A DNA stretch of 64,000 bases. Source: an uncultured Lachnospiraceae bacterium. GTDB lineage: Bacteria > Bacillota > Clostridia > Lachnospirales > Lachnospiraceae. Below the pieces are notes generated by a model. The model worked only from the letters and a program-made list of their open reading frames with translations, did not search any database and was not told the DNA's origin. The stretch lies in assembly GCA_902785055.1 (NCBI GenBank), contig CACZXG010000032.1, positions 23,718 through 87,717 of the forward strand, read 5' to 3'. Shown here piece by piece: positions 17,311 to 25,436 of this stretch (within the stretch, counting starts at the first letter, position 1; the number at the start of each line of letters is the position of its first letter). The position numbers were made by a program, and so were the translations under genes.

Positions 17311-17844
17311 ATGAGCGATTTACAGGCCGGACTCGGCAATACCGGAACGGATTACGGAGCCAGCGATCCCCGTCCCAAGAGGAGCGTGGAATTCTCCCAG
17401 GTTGAGAATGTATATGTGATCCGGTATGAGAATATTAACCCCACGGGAAGGCTGTTCGGCGGACAGCTCGTCTCCTGGATCGACGAAGTGGCAGGTGCCT
17501 GCGCAAGCCGCCATACAGGACTTGCCGTGACCACTGCCTCCATCGACAACCTTACCTTCAAGCGCGGCGCATATCTCGCCGACCGCCTTGTTCTTGTCGG
17601 CCGCATTACCTATGTCGGCCGTACTTCCTGTGAGATCAGGGTCGACTCCTTCATTGAGGACAAGGAAGGATTCCGACATATCATCAACCGCGCCTTTCTC
17701 ACTTATGTAGCTATTGATGAGAAGGGAAACCCTCTGCCGATCCCCTATGGTCTGGAGGTCAATACCGTAGCAGAAAAGGCGCGCTGGGATGGAGCCCTTC
17801 TGCGCCGCAACAACCGTAGATCAAGAAAGGACATCGGGTTCTGA
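17311..17844 (+). CDS. Acyl-CoA thioesterase, hotdog fold
   Basis: Hotdog-fold enzyme of 177 residues in the YciA/BFIT acyl-CoA hydrolase group. The signature NPTGRLFGGQLVSWIDEVAG (about residues 47-66) with its catalytic Asp, and the following TASIDNLTFKRG segment, are clear. It would hydrolyse acyl-CoA to free acid and CoA in the cytosol. GGAGGG precedes the ATG. Single-gene transcription unit closed by a strong terminator. Confidence 0.88.
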   Translation: MSDLQAGLGNTGTDYGASDPRPKRSVEFSQVENVYVIRYENINPTGRLFGGQLVSWIDEVAGACASRHTGLAVTTASIDNLTFKRGAYLADRLVLVGRITYVGRTSCEIRVDSFIEDKEGFRHIINRAFLTYVAIDEKGNPLPIPYGLEVNTVAEKARWDGALLRRNNRRSRKDIGF

Positions 17845-17862
17845 TCTGCCCTGATGACAAAG

Positions 17863-17915
17863 AGGCTGTGAAGAAATGAGTTTGACAAAGGACTCATTTC
17901 TTCACAGCCTTTTTC
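17863..17915. terminator. Strong intrinsic terminator, convergent genes
   Basis: AGGCTGTGAAGAAATGAG (17863-17880) pairs perfectly with CTCATTTCTTCACAGCCT (17893-17910) and is followed by TTTTTC. It ends the thioesterase transcript and faces the end of the kinase gene. Confidence 0.93.
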
Positions 17916-17937
17916 TTTTGAAGACGGTTTTAACCGG

Positions 17938-18969
17938 TCACAGCAAGGTGGGCCTCCGGCTCCTCCGGGAGGTCAGAAAACCGAAGGGGCTCCTTTTTTC
18001 GTTCAGAAGCTTCGCGGATACGGAGGCGTTGCCTGTGCCTGCGACAGGAGAGACACTGAAAGCGACTTCCCTGTTAATGTTCTCGAGTATTTCTCCGGCG
18101 GTCTGCGGGCGGTTTGAGGGATCGAGTTCGAGTCCGCGCATAAGCAGATCGTTTACGAAGGAAGGAAGGTCGCTGACGTGGATAACAGGCGGAACGAGGG
18201 GTTCACCACGCAGGCGCTCCACGCATTGCCTGGGCGGTTCTCCGCAGACCGCGTCGTAGATCGTGGCGCACAGGCAGTAGAGGTCTGTGGCGGGAGTCAG
18301 CGTGCGGCCGCTGATCTGCTGCTCGGGAGCCGCATAGCGTATGTTGACCGCCTGCCGGACCACATGATCTTCCATACTGCCGCTCAGATCCGCGGCGTTG
18401 CCCCAGTCAATGAGGTAAACTCCGCCGTCCCTGCACAGGAAACTGTTGATAGGGCTGATGTCGCAATGGATAAACCCCCGGCTGTGGACCGACTGCAGGA
18501 TCTCCAGTGTTCCTTTCATGATATAGAGCGCCAGAGTGAAAGGCATGCGTCCGCGGAAGCGGTCCACATATTCCTTACAGGTCATGCCTTCAAGATATTC
18601 CTTGACGAGATAGAATGTGTTGTTTTCCTGAAAGGCGCCCAAAAAGCCGGGAACGCCGGGGACGCCGCTGAACAGCTCCAGCATCTGCGCTTCCCTGCGC
18701 ACCTGCATAAGGCCCCTGGACAGTTTTTCCTCGCCGGAAAGATCGGAGGGGTCGGGTACCGGCTGCGGCTCAGACCGGTTGGCGATATCGTAAGCGTTGA
18801 CACGCAGGACTGTAGCGAGTCCGTCCATATGCTCGGCGGTAAATTCCTTGATGGATACTTCGGTCCCTGTGGTCTCATCCGCTGCAAGGTAGATCGTGCT
18901 GAAGCCTCCGGTGCCCAGTACGCTTTTAAGGCGGTAGCGGTTCCGGAGAAGAACTGTATTTTGACTCAT
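17938..18969 (-). CDS. Atypical cytosolic Ser/Thr protein kinase
   Basis: Kinase of 343 residues; the start at 18969 (MSQNTV) is preferred over 19005 because AGGAGG precedes it. Glycine loop GTGGFSTIY (19-27), ATP lysine K41 (VSIKEF), helix-C glutamate near E93, catalytic loop HCDISPIN (168-175), metal motif DWG (188-190) and APE are all present. The loop and metal motif are unusual: canonical bacterial kinases have HRDIKPxN and DFG; the K-to-S change resembles aminoglycoside/choline-kinase-like loops. No transmembrane segment or PASTA domain. The Arg-rich C-terminus follows a low-complexity stretch. Probably active but atypical; partner unknown. Confidence 0.85.
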   Translation of the reverse strand: MSQNTVLLRNRYRLKSVLGTGGFSTIYLAADETTGTEVSIKEFTAEHMDGLATVLRVNAYDIANRSEPQPVPDPSDLSGEEKLSRGLMQVRREAQMLELFSGVPGVPGFLGAFQENNTFYLVKEYLEGMTCKEYVDRFRGRMPFTLALYIMKGTLEILQSVHSRGFIHCDISPINSFLCRDGGVYLIDWGNAADLSGSMEDHVVRQAVNIRYAAPEQQISGRTLTPATDLYCLCATIYDAVCGEPPRQCVERLRGEPLVPPVIHVSDLPSFVNDLLMRGLELDPSNRPQTAGEILENINREVAFSVSPVAGTGNASVSAKLLNEKRSPFGFLTSRRSRRPTLL

Positions 18970-19160
18970 GGTAGTCCTCCTGAATGTGATCACAGAATGC
19001 TTCATAAATTATTATATCATCATTTGGAGAAGTATACGGAAGATGTGCGCGGAAACTCCCCGGGAGGCACGGAATCATGGATTTCGCTCTTTTTCTCGGG
19101 ATGGACCTGTGCTACTATAGTAAGACGGACTTTGCAACAATGTAACAGAAAGGGATAATA

Positions 19161-20066
19161 ATGAAGATTGCAGTAACCTATGATAACGGAAATATCTTCC
19201 AGCATTTCGGAAGAACAGAGAACTTTAAGGTTTATGAGATAGAGGACGGAAAAGTCGTGTCAAGCGAAGTGATCGGTTCCGACGGGATCGGCCACGGCGC
19301 GCTGGCGGGACTTCTTGCAGGACACGACATTCAGGTGCTGATCTGCGGCGGTCTTGGCGGCGGAGCGCTGAACGCGCTCAAGAATGCGGGGATCGAAGTC
19401 TGCGCGGGCGCTTCCGGAAACGCTGACGAAGCAGCCGCGGCCTATCTTAGGGGCGACCTGGTGGATACCGGCGCCAATTGTGACCATCATGGGGAAGGTC
19501 ATGAGTGCGGACACCATGACGGCGATGACCACGAGTGCTGCGGAGGTCATCATGACGGCGAGGATCACGAGTGCTGCGGAGGACACGGTGAAGGCGGCGG
19601 ATGCTGCGGCAGACACGAGCAGCAGCTCACGCTGGAAGGAAAGAACGCGGGTAAGAGTGTCAGGGTCCATTACAGAGGCACCTTTGATGACGGCACGCAG
19701 TTTGACTCTTCCTATGACCGCGGCGAGACTCTGGATTTTGTCTGCGGCACAGGCATGATGATCAGGGGCTTTGACAAAGCGGTGGCGGACATGGAAGTCG
19801 GCCAGGCGGTGGATGTGCATCTGATGCCCGAGGAAGCTTACGGACCCAAGGATCCCGAAGCGATCATTACGATCGAGATCGCGCAGCTTCCCGGCTCCGA
19901 GAACCTGAACGTCGGCGAGAGAGTCTATCTCAGGAATATGATGGGACAGCCCTTCCCTGTGACTGTCACTGCCAAGGACGACTCCACGATCACATTGGAC
20001 GCCAATCACGAGATGGCGGGCAGGGAATTGAATTTCCACATCGAACTTATTGAAGTACAGGAATGA
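19161..20066 (+). CDS. NifX-like domain / His-Cys metal linker / FKBP prolyl isomerase fusion
   Basis: Three-part protein of 301 residues. Residues 1-105 match the NifX/NifB C-terminal (dinitrogenase Fe-Mo cofactor) domain, which binds Fe-S metal clusters. Residues 107-152 are extremely rich in His and Cys (11 His, 8 Cys; repeats of HECCGGH type). Residues 155-301 are a SlyD-type FKBP peptidyl-prolyl isomerase with its insert-in-flap region. SlyD itself has a metal-binding His/Cys tail and supplies nickel, so the fusion suggests a metallochaperone that also folds proteins. AAAGGG lies before the ATG. Nickel or iron-sulfur delivery is inferred, not shown. Confidence 0.85.
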   Translation: MKIAVTYDNGNIFQHFGRTENFKVYEIEDGKVVSSEVIGSDGIGHGALAGLLAGHDIQVLICGGLGGGALNALKNAGIEVCAGASGNADEAAAAYLRGDLVDTGANCDHHGEGHECGHHDGDDHECCGGHHDGEDHECCGGHGEGGGCCGRHEQQLTLEGKNAGKSVRVHYRGTFDDGTQFDSSYDRGETLDFVCGTGMMIRGFDKAVADMEVGQAVDVHLMPEEAYGPKDPEAIITIEIAQLPGSENLNVGERVYLRNMMGQPFPVTVTAKDDSTITLDANHEMAGRELNFHIELIEVQE

Positions 20067-20091
20067 CACACTGAGGTCCTGAACGCAGGTA

Positions 20092-21087
20092 ATGAAGAAC
20101 ATAGTTAAGATCATTGGCTTTACGGCCGGAGTGCTCATCATCATCTGGGTGCTGTCATGGTTTTTTGACGGCGCGAAATGGGTGGGAAAAGGCTATATAG
20201 CGGACCGCGACGCGCGGATCGCCGGGATGGACGCGGAAGTGCCCGGCCAGATCGACGTGCTCAATGTCGGCGACAGTTTGTGCAACGTCGGCATGACGCC
20301 CATGGAACTGTACCGGGACTACGGCTATACGGCATTTAATATGGGGCGCGACCTGCAAAAGCCCATTGAATCACTGTTTTACATCAGGCAGGCTGTAAAG
20401 AGACAGCCGATCAAGGTTATTTTCTGGGAAGCGCACAATCTGTTCAAGGACGAGAGCATTATCACTTCAGGTAGTATGCTTTTTTCCGAGTATTTCAAGT
20501 ATAAGTTTCAGTTCATCAAGTACCACTATATCTGGAAGAACTGGCTGGAAGGACCCGGGATCCGCAAGTATTTCAAGGGATATCTGGTCAACGAAGAGAG
20601 CGTGCCATATACCGGCGGCCCGCATTACTGGTATCCGGACAAGGAGATCTATCCGATCCACACCAAGCAGAAACTTCAGTTTAAACTGGCGCTTGATTAC
20701 TGCCGGAAGAATAATATCAAGCTTGTGCTGTACAGCGGCGTCTCTGCGAAAAGTTATGACATACGTCTGCACAACGCGATCATACAGTTCGCGCAGGAGT
20801 GCGGCGTGGATTATCTGGACGCCAACTATGACGTGGACAAGGTTTATATCGACTGGTCACGGGATACATTTGACGGAGGAGATCATCTGAATCTTTTCGG
20901 ATGTCAGAAGATGACGCGCTACCTCGGCAATTATCTGGCTGACGAGTGCGGCCTCACTGATCACAGAGGAGATCCGGCTTACCGGAACTGGGATGACCTC
21001 CTTCCTGCCTATGAACAGGAACTGAAGGATATGGAAGGGACCAGCTATCCACGGATTGAAGAGAACATCAAAAAAACAGGTGACTAA
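20092..21087 (+). CDS. Membrane-anchored SGNH/GDSL-like protein, paralogue 1
   Basis: Protein of 331 residues with an N-terminal hydrophobic anchor (about 5-25) and an extracytoplasmic domain. VGDSL (Ser62) is the SGNH block I nucleophile, and GGDHLN (Asp/His near 264-265) the block V pair. WEAHN near 112 may be block III. The fold resembles DltD/AlgJ-type acyl-transferring or esterase proteins that modify surface polymers. First of three paralogues in one operon. No MBOAT acyltransferase partner is present, so the acyl donor and target are unknown. Confidence 0.7.
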   Translation: MKNIVKIIGFTAGVLIIIWVLSWFFDGAKWVGKGYIADRDARIAGMDAEVPGQIDVLNVGDSLCNVGMTPMELYRDYGYTAFNMGRDLQKPIESLFYIRQAVKRQPIKVIFWEAHNLFKDESIITSGSMLFSEYFKYKFQFIKYHYIWKNWLEGPGIRKYFKGYLVNEESVPYTGGPHYWYPDKEIYPIHTKQKLQFKLALDYCRKNNIKLVLYSGVSAKSYDIRLHNAIIQFAQECGVDYLDANYDVDKVYIDWSRDTFDGGDHLNLFGCQKMTRYLGNYLADECGLTDHRGDPAYRNWDDLLPAYEQELKDMEGTSYPRIEENIKKTGD

Positions 21088-21155
21088 AGGGATATGATCC
21101 CGCGTGTCTTGAGAATGACTAAAAAAGTGAATAGGCAGCGAACGGAAAAACGTAA

Positions 21156-22187
21156 ATGAAGAACTTACTTAAAATATTGTGTTTCGGAGCGGTGTTGATC
21201 GCCCTGCTTGAAATAATGTCTGCGGTGTTTAACGGGGGAGACCTGGCAGCCAGGGGAAGCGTGATCTATTACGACAGAAGGGTCGCCGAATTATCCAATG
21301 AACAGGAGGGACAGATCGATGTCCTTTGTGTCGGGGATAGTCTGTGCGGCGCCGGATTCTGTTCACCCTCCCTTTACCGGGATTATGGGATCACTTCCTA
21401 TAACGCGGGAAAGGAGATGCAGAAACCGGTTGAGACTTATTACTGTATCAAGGAAGCAATTGAAAGACAGCCGGTTAAGGTTGTGCTGCTGGAAGCCCAC
21501 GGCCTGATCAGAGAACTCGATGGAACGGATCCATGGGGCTATGGCCTGGCAGAGGCTTTCAGGCACCGATTTCCTTTTCTCAAATACCATTCTTTTTGGA
21601 AGTTCTGTACGGACGGAAGAAGTATCCGCAAGTATTTCAAAGGATTCCTGGTGGATGAGACCGTAGTGGGGTACGAAGGAAAAGCCCCGTATTATAATCC
21701 GGAGGATCCTAACACTTATCCGATGCAGTGGGAAAATTGTTACATGCTGACACAGATCCAGAAACTGTGCGAGCAGAACGGGATCAGGCTGGTGCTTGTC
21801 GGCTTCGTATCTCCTAAGTGTTATAATACTCCGGTGCACAGGCGCTTTGAGAAAGAGGCAAAAGAGCGCGGGCTGGAATTTGTGGACCTCAACTGCGACC
21901 TGGACAGGATAGGTATTGACTGGAAAAATGATTTTTACGATAAAGGGGATCATGTAAATGTGTTCGGAGCCGAGAAAATAACGGCTTATCTCGGTGAATA
22001 CGTCCTGAATGAATTTGACCTGGAGGACCACAGGGGCGATCCGGCCTATCAGTCATGGGATGAAATGATTGCGAAATATGAGCAGGAACTCATAGACATG
22101 AAGGGGACGGACTATTTTATACTTGAAGATAACGCCGGAATTCAGCGGCAGATCCTGGTGCTGAAGAAAATGGACAGTGATAAGTAA
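21156..22187 (+). CDS. Membrane-anchored SGNH/GDSL-like protein, paralogue 2
   Basis: Paralogue of 343 residues with the same layout: hydrophobic N-terminus (5-25), VGDSLCGAG with Ser62, LEAHG near 112, and GDHVNVFG near 270. It lies 68 bases after the first copy and shares one base (TAATG) with the third. Sequence is clearly diverged from both neighbours, so the triplication is old. Same functional uncertainty as copy 1. Confidence 0.7.
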   Translation: MKNLLKILCFGAVLIALLEIMSAVFNGGDLAARGSVIYYDRRVAELSNEQEGQIDVLCVGDSLCGAGFCSPSLYRDYGITSYNAGKEMQKPVETYYCIKEAIERQPVKVVLLEAHGLIRELDGTDPWGYGLAEAFRHRFPFLKYHSFWKFCTDGRSIRKYFKGFLVDETVVGYEGKAPYYNPEDPNTYPMQWENCYMLTQIQKLCEQNGIRLVLVGFVSPKCYNTPVHRRFEKEAKERGLEFVDLNCDLDRIGIDWKNDFYDKGDHVNVFGAEKITAYLGEYVLNEFDLEDHRGDPAYQSWDEMIAKYEQELIDMKGTDYFILEDNAGIQRQILVLKKMDSDK

Positions 22188-23251
22188 TGAAAAGCATTTT
22201 AAAGATCATGGGATTTACAGTCCTGCTCATACTTATGATCGGCCTTTTGGGATTTCCCTTCAGAGGCGGGTACTGGTACCTCCGGGGGTATCTTGCGGAC
22301 CGCGACTGCAGGATCGCCGGGATCCAGGAAGAGCCTGAGGGACAGGTGGACGTGCTCAATGTGGGAGACAGCCTGGCGGATATCGCGATCACGCCGGTGG
22401 AAATGTTCAGAGACTACGGGATCACTTCCTATGTGATGGGACGGGATCTGCAGAAATGTACCGAGACCTACTATGCGATAAAGCAGGCCAGGCAGCATCA
22501 GCCTGTTAAGGTCGTGCTGTGGGAAGTGCATAATCTGTGCAAGCATCAGGAAGACTTTGAACCTTACATGGTCAGGGTCTCGGAATATGCCAAGTACAGG
22601 TCCCAGTTCATCAAGTATCATTACGTCTGGAAAAGATTGATAGAGGGGAAAGGGATCCGCAAGTACTTCAAGGGATACGTCGTAAATGAAAAGGTCACGC
22701 CCGACGACAGAGAGATGCCTTACCTGAATTACAGCGTGACTGAAGCCTTTGAGATTCCGGAAGATCAGCTTTATGTATTTAAGAAGATCTACAACTACTG
22801 CCAAAAAGAGGGGATCAAACTGGTTCTCTACGCTGTGCCGTCTCCCCACTGTTACAACATGAAGATGCACAACGGATACGCCAAGCTCGCGCAGGAGTAC
22901 GGACTGGATTTCCTGGACGGGAACGTCGACGCGGAGAAGATCGGCATTGACCTCAAGGCGGACTATTTTGACAAGGACGCTGACCACCTCAATCTCTCCG
23001 GAACGAGAAAAATGACCGCTTATCTTGCGGATTATCTTGTGCGTGAGTGCGATCTGGAAGACCACAGGGGCGACGCGGCATATCAGTCCTGGACGGATAT
23101 ACTTGCGGACTATGAACAGGAAGTAAAAGATATGGAGGGCACCTGCTACCCGGATATCGAGAAAAAGATCGAGGAGCAGAAAAGGCCTGCTGACTACGAC
23201 AGAAAGAAATACGGACCCAAGGGGAAAAAACACAGACATAATAGGGAGTGA
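22187..23251 (+). CDS. Membrane-anchored SGNH/GDSL-like protein, paralogue 3
   Basis: Third copy, 354 residues. Anchor at 5-25, VGDSLAD with Ser62, WEVHN near 112 and ADHLNLSG near 272. It has a unique, strongly basic C-terminal tail (ending KKHRHNRE) that could bind wall polymers or phospholipid. It is most similar to copy 1. The overlap with copy 2 and 3-base gap to the aldo/keto reductase show tight co-transcription. Confidence 0.7.
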   Translation: MKSILKIMGFTVLLILMIGLLGFPFRGGYWYLRGYLADRDCRIAGIQEEPEGQVDVLNVGDSLADIAITPVEMFRDYGITSYVMGRDLQKCTETYYAIKQARQHQPVKVVLWEVHNLCKHQEDFEPYMVRVSEYAKYRSQFIKYHYVWKRLIEGKGIRKYFKGYVVNEKVTPDDREMPYLNYSVTEAFEIPEDQLYVFKKIYNYCQKEGIKLVLYAVPSPHCYNMKMHNGYAKLAQEYGLDFLDGNVDAEKIGIDLKADYFDKDADHLNLSGTRKMTAYLADYLVRECDLEDHRGDAAYQSWTDILADYEQEVKDMEGTCYPDIEKKIEEQKRPADYDRKKYGPKGKKHRHNRE

Positions 23252-23254
23252 GCT

Positions 23255-24442
23255 ATGCAATACAGGTGCGATAAACACGGCAACTTGCTGTCAATCCTGG
23301 GTTACGGCTGCATGCGTTTTACAAAAAAGGGAAACAGTATAGACATCGATAAGGCGGAGCAGGAAATCCTGGCCGCTTACAGGGCCGGCGTAAACTATTA
23401 CGACACGGCCTATATTTATCCCGGCAGCGAGGAGGCGCTGGGAGAGATCTTTGAGAGGAACGGGATTCGGGAGAAAATCAATATAGCGACGAAACTTCCT
23501 CAGTACATGATCCGAAGCCGCGAGGGGCTTGACAAGTACTTCGGGGAGGAACTGACCCGTCTGAGGACCACATATATCGATTACTATCTGATGCACCATC
23601 TGACAGATATCGCCATGTGGGAGAAACTCAAGCAGGTAGGTATCCTTTCATGGATCGCTGACAAAAAAGCGAGCGGCGCCATTAAGAACATCGGATTTTC
23701 CTATCACGGCAATACCGAGAATTTCCTGAAGATCCTGAATGACTACGACTGGGATTTCTGCCAGATCCAGTACAACTATCTCGATGAAGTGGCGCAGGCC
23801 GGAGTGAAGGGACTCAAGGCAGCGGCTGCCAAGGGGATCCCCGTGGTCATCATGGAACCTCTGCGCGGCGGGAAACTTGTTAACATGCTGCCTGCGGGCG
23901 CTCTTGAGGCGATGAAGAAGAGCGGCCATGACTGGAATCCTGCCGAGTGGGGACTTCGCTGGCTCTACAACCAGAAGGAAGTGACCGTGGTCCTGTCGGG
24001 CATGAACTCATTGGAAATGGTGGAAGAGAACTGCAGGACAGCATCGGAGGCAGCTGCCGGACACCTGACGGAAGCAGACTTTGAGACCCTCGAAGTGGTC
24101 AAAAGCTGTATCCGTGAGAAAGAGAAGGTTGGCTGCACAGGATGCAGATACTGCATGCCGTGTCCCAAAGGCGTAGATATCCCCGGCATTTTCCGCTGCT
24201 ATAACGCGATGTATACGGAAGGAAAGAGCGCGGGACGCTTCCAGTTTGCGCAGACCGTAAGCCTGTCCAGGGAGCCTCCTTTCGCGACGCAGTGCGTAGG
24301 ATGCGGGAAATGTGAGCAGCACTGTCCCCAGGGGATCCCGATCCGCGAGAAACTCAAAGAGGCGGACAGAGAACTGCGCCCGCTGCCGTACCGGATCGGC
24401 ATTGGTCTTGCCAGAAAGATCATGTTCCGAAAAGTAAAATAA
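23255..24442 (+). CDS. Aldo/keto reductase with C-terminal 4Fe-4S ferredoxin-like domain
   Basis: Protein of 395 residues. Residues 1-270 form an aldo/keto reductase TIM barrel with the catalytic tetrad in context (NYYDTAYIYP with Asp/Tyr, ATKL Lys, LMHH His). The C-terminal third has two cysteine clusters, CTGCRYCMPCPKG and CVGCGKCEQHCPQG, typical of the Clostridia AKR-ferredoxin family. The cofactor may be flavin or NAD(P)H with electrons through the clusters. Last gene of the SGNH operon; the reason for the coupling is unclear. GGGAG precedes the ATG. Confidence 0.88.
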   Translation: MQYRCDKHGNLLSILGYGCMRFTKKGNSIDIDKAEQEILAAYRAGVNYYDTAYIYPGSEEALGEIFERNGIREKINIATKLPQYMIRSREGLDKYFGEELTRLRTTYIDYYLMHHLTDIAMWEKLKQVGILSWIADKKASGAIKNIGFSYHGNTENFLKILNDYDWDFCQIQYNYLDEVAQAGVKGLKAAAAKGIPVVIMEPLRGGKLVNMLPAGALEAMKKSGHDWNPAEWGLRWLYNQKEVTVVLSGMNSLEMVEENCRTASEAAAGHLTEADFETLEVVKSCIREKEKVGCTGCRYCMPCPKGVDIPGIFRCYNAMYTEGKSAGRFQFAQTVSLSREPPFATQCVGCGKCEQHCPQGIPIREKLKEADRELRPLPYRIGIGLARKIMFRKVK

Positions 24443-24450
24443 GAGTCACA

Positions 24451-24515
24451 TTACAGCCTCCGATGCAGGTTATCCACATTTTGTGGATAAACCGCCCTCG
24501 GAGGCTGTAATTGTT
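24451..24515 (+). terminator. Intrinsic terminator with double inverted repeat
   Basis: TTACAGCCTCCGA (24451-24463) pairs with TCGGAGGCTGTAA (24498-24510); inside, TTATCCACA pairs with TGTGGATAA (around 24470-24490). The long cruciform ends the four-gene SGNH operon. Confidence 0.85.
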
Positions 24516-24645
24516 TAGCAACTTTTAAGAAATTGTATGTTTCGCAATGAATTATTTTCATTTATAATTTCGTAGTATAAGAAACAAAAACGCAAGAAAT
24601 CATCATGATTCAGGCCGAAACTCCATTTTTGAAAGAGGTAGATCA

Positions 24646-25230
24646 ATGAGACTCAGGAAAAGTGTTACACTTGTTACAACAGCAATGCTGTATGCATCAA
24701 TGATCGTCGGTTCCGGAAGCATCGGAGCCGCAGCAGCGGAAAGTACTACGGCGGATTACGCAGTATCGATTGCTCTCAAAGATGCAGGGCTTTCTGAGGA
24801 TGAGGTGACCATCGAAGAGGTGGAGAAGGAAACAGAGCAAGGCGCTTCTGTCTATGAGATTGAGTTTTGGACAGATGTAAAGGACTATGAATATGACATC
24901 GCGGTCGCCGACGGTGAGATCGTGAAAGTCAGTTGGGAATATTTTGAGCCTTACGCAGACGGCAAACAGATCAATCAGGCTCAGGCGAAGAGTATAGCGA
25001 TCTCTGATGCGGGCGTAAATGAGAAGAAGACTTCTTTCAGGAAGAACAGAAACGGCACGGAGAAAGGCGTTCCTGTCTACGAGTTCGAGTTTGAGGACGA
25101 TGCGGCGGAATACAAATATGACATTGCCAAGCAGGGCGGCGAGATCCTGAGTTACTCCAGGACGATCAAGGCACCGGCCTGTACCAGAGCGGCAGCTGAG
25201 AAGGCGGCCGGCGCGGAGTCCAAACAGTGA
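24646..25230 (+). CDS. Secreted PepSY-domain protein
   Basis: Exported protein of 194 residues with a signal peptide (about 1-31, ending AAAAES). Two PepSY repeats follow: about 37-104 (SIALKDAG ... YEYDIAVADGEIV) and about 112-176 (SIAISDAG ... YKYDIAKQGGEIL). The PepSY fold is found in peptidase propeptides and in free-standing Clostridia wall or periplasm proteins, where it may inhibit proteases. No lipobox. A TATAAT box is at 24563-24568. Single-gene unit with its own terminator. Confidence 0.82.
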   Translation: MRLRKSVTLVTTAMLYASMIVGSGSIGAAAAESTTADYAVSIALKDAGLSEDEVTIEEVEKETEQGASVYEIEFWTDVKDYEYDIAVADGEIVKVSWEYFEPYADGKQINQAQAKSIAISDAGVNEKKTSFRKNRNGTEKGVPVYEFEFEDDAAEYKYDIAKQGGEILSYSRTIKAPACTRAAAEKAAGAESKQ

Positions 25231-25339
25231 CTGAAGGAAGAGCAAATCATTAAGGTTTCTCTTGATTTTAGGAAGTCTTGGAAGTAGTATAGACAAAAGA
25301 CAGTTCTGAGCAGGAACAGCAATTAAACGAATGAGGCAA

Positions 25340-25387
25340 AGGCGCTTCAAGTATGGATCGTAAGATCCGCGCTTGAGGCGCCTTTTT
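25340..25387 (+). terminator. Intrinsic terminator of the PepSY gene
   Basis: AGGCGCTTCAAG (25340-25351) pairs with the GCTTGAGGCGCCT side (25371-25383), followed by TTTTT. A GGATC/GATCC pair closes the loop. Confidence 0.88.
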
Positions 25388-25436
25388 AATTGCAAAATGA
25401 AACCCGAGTGACAAGATTTGTGAGAGGAGGCAGGAA

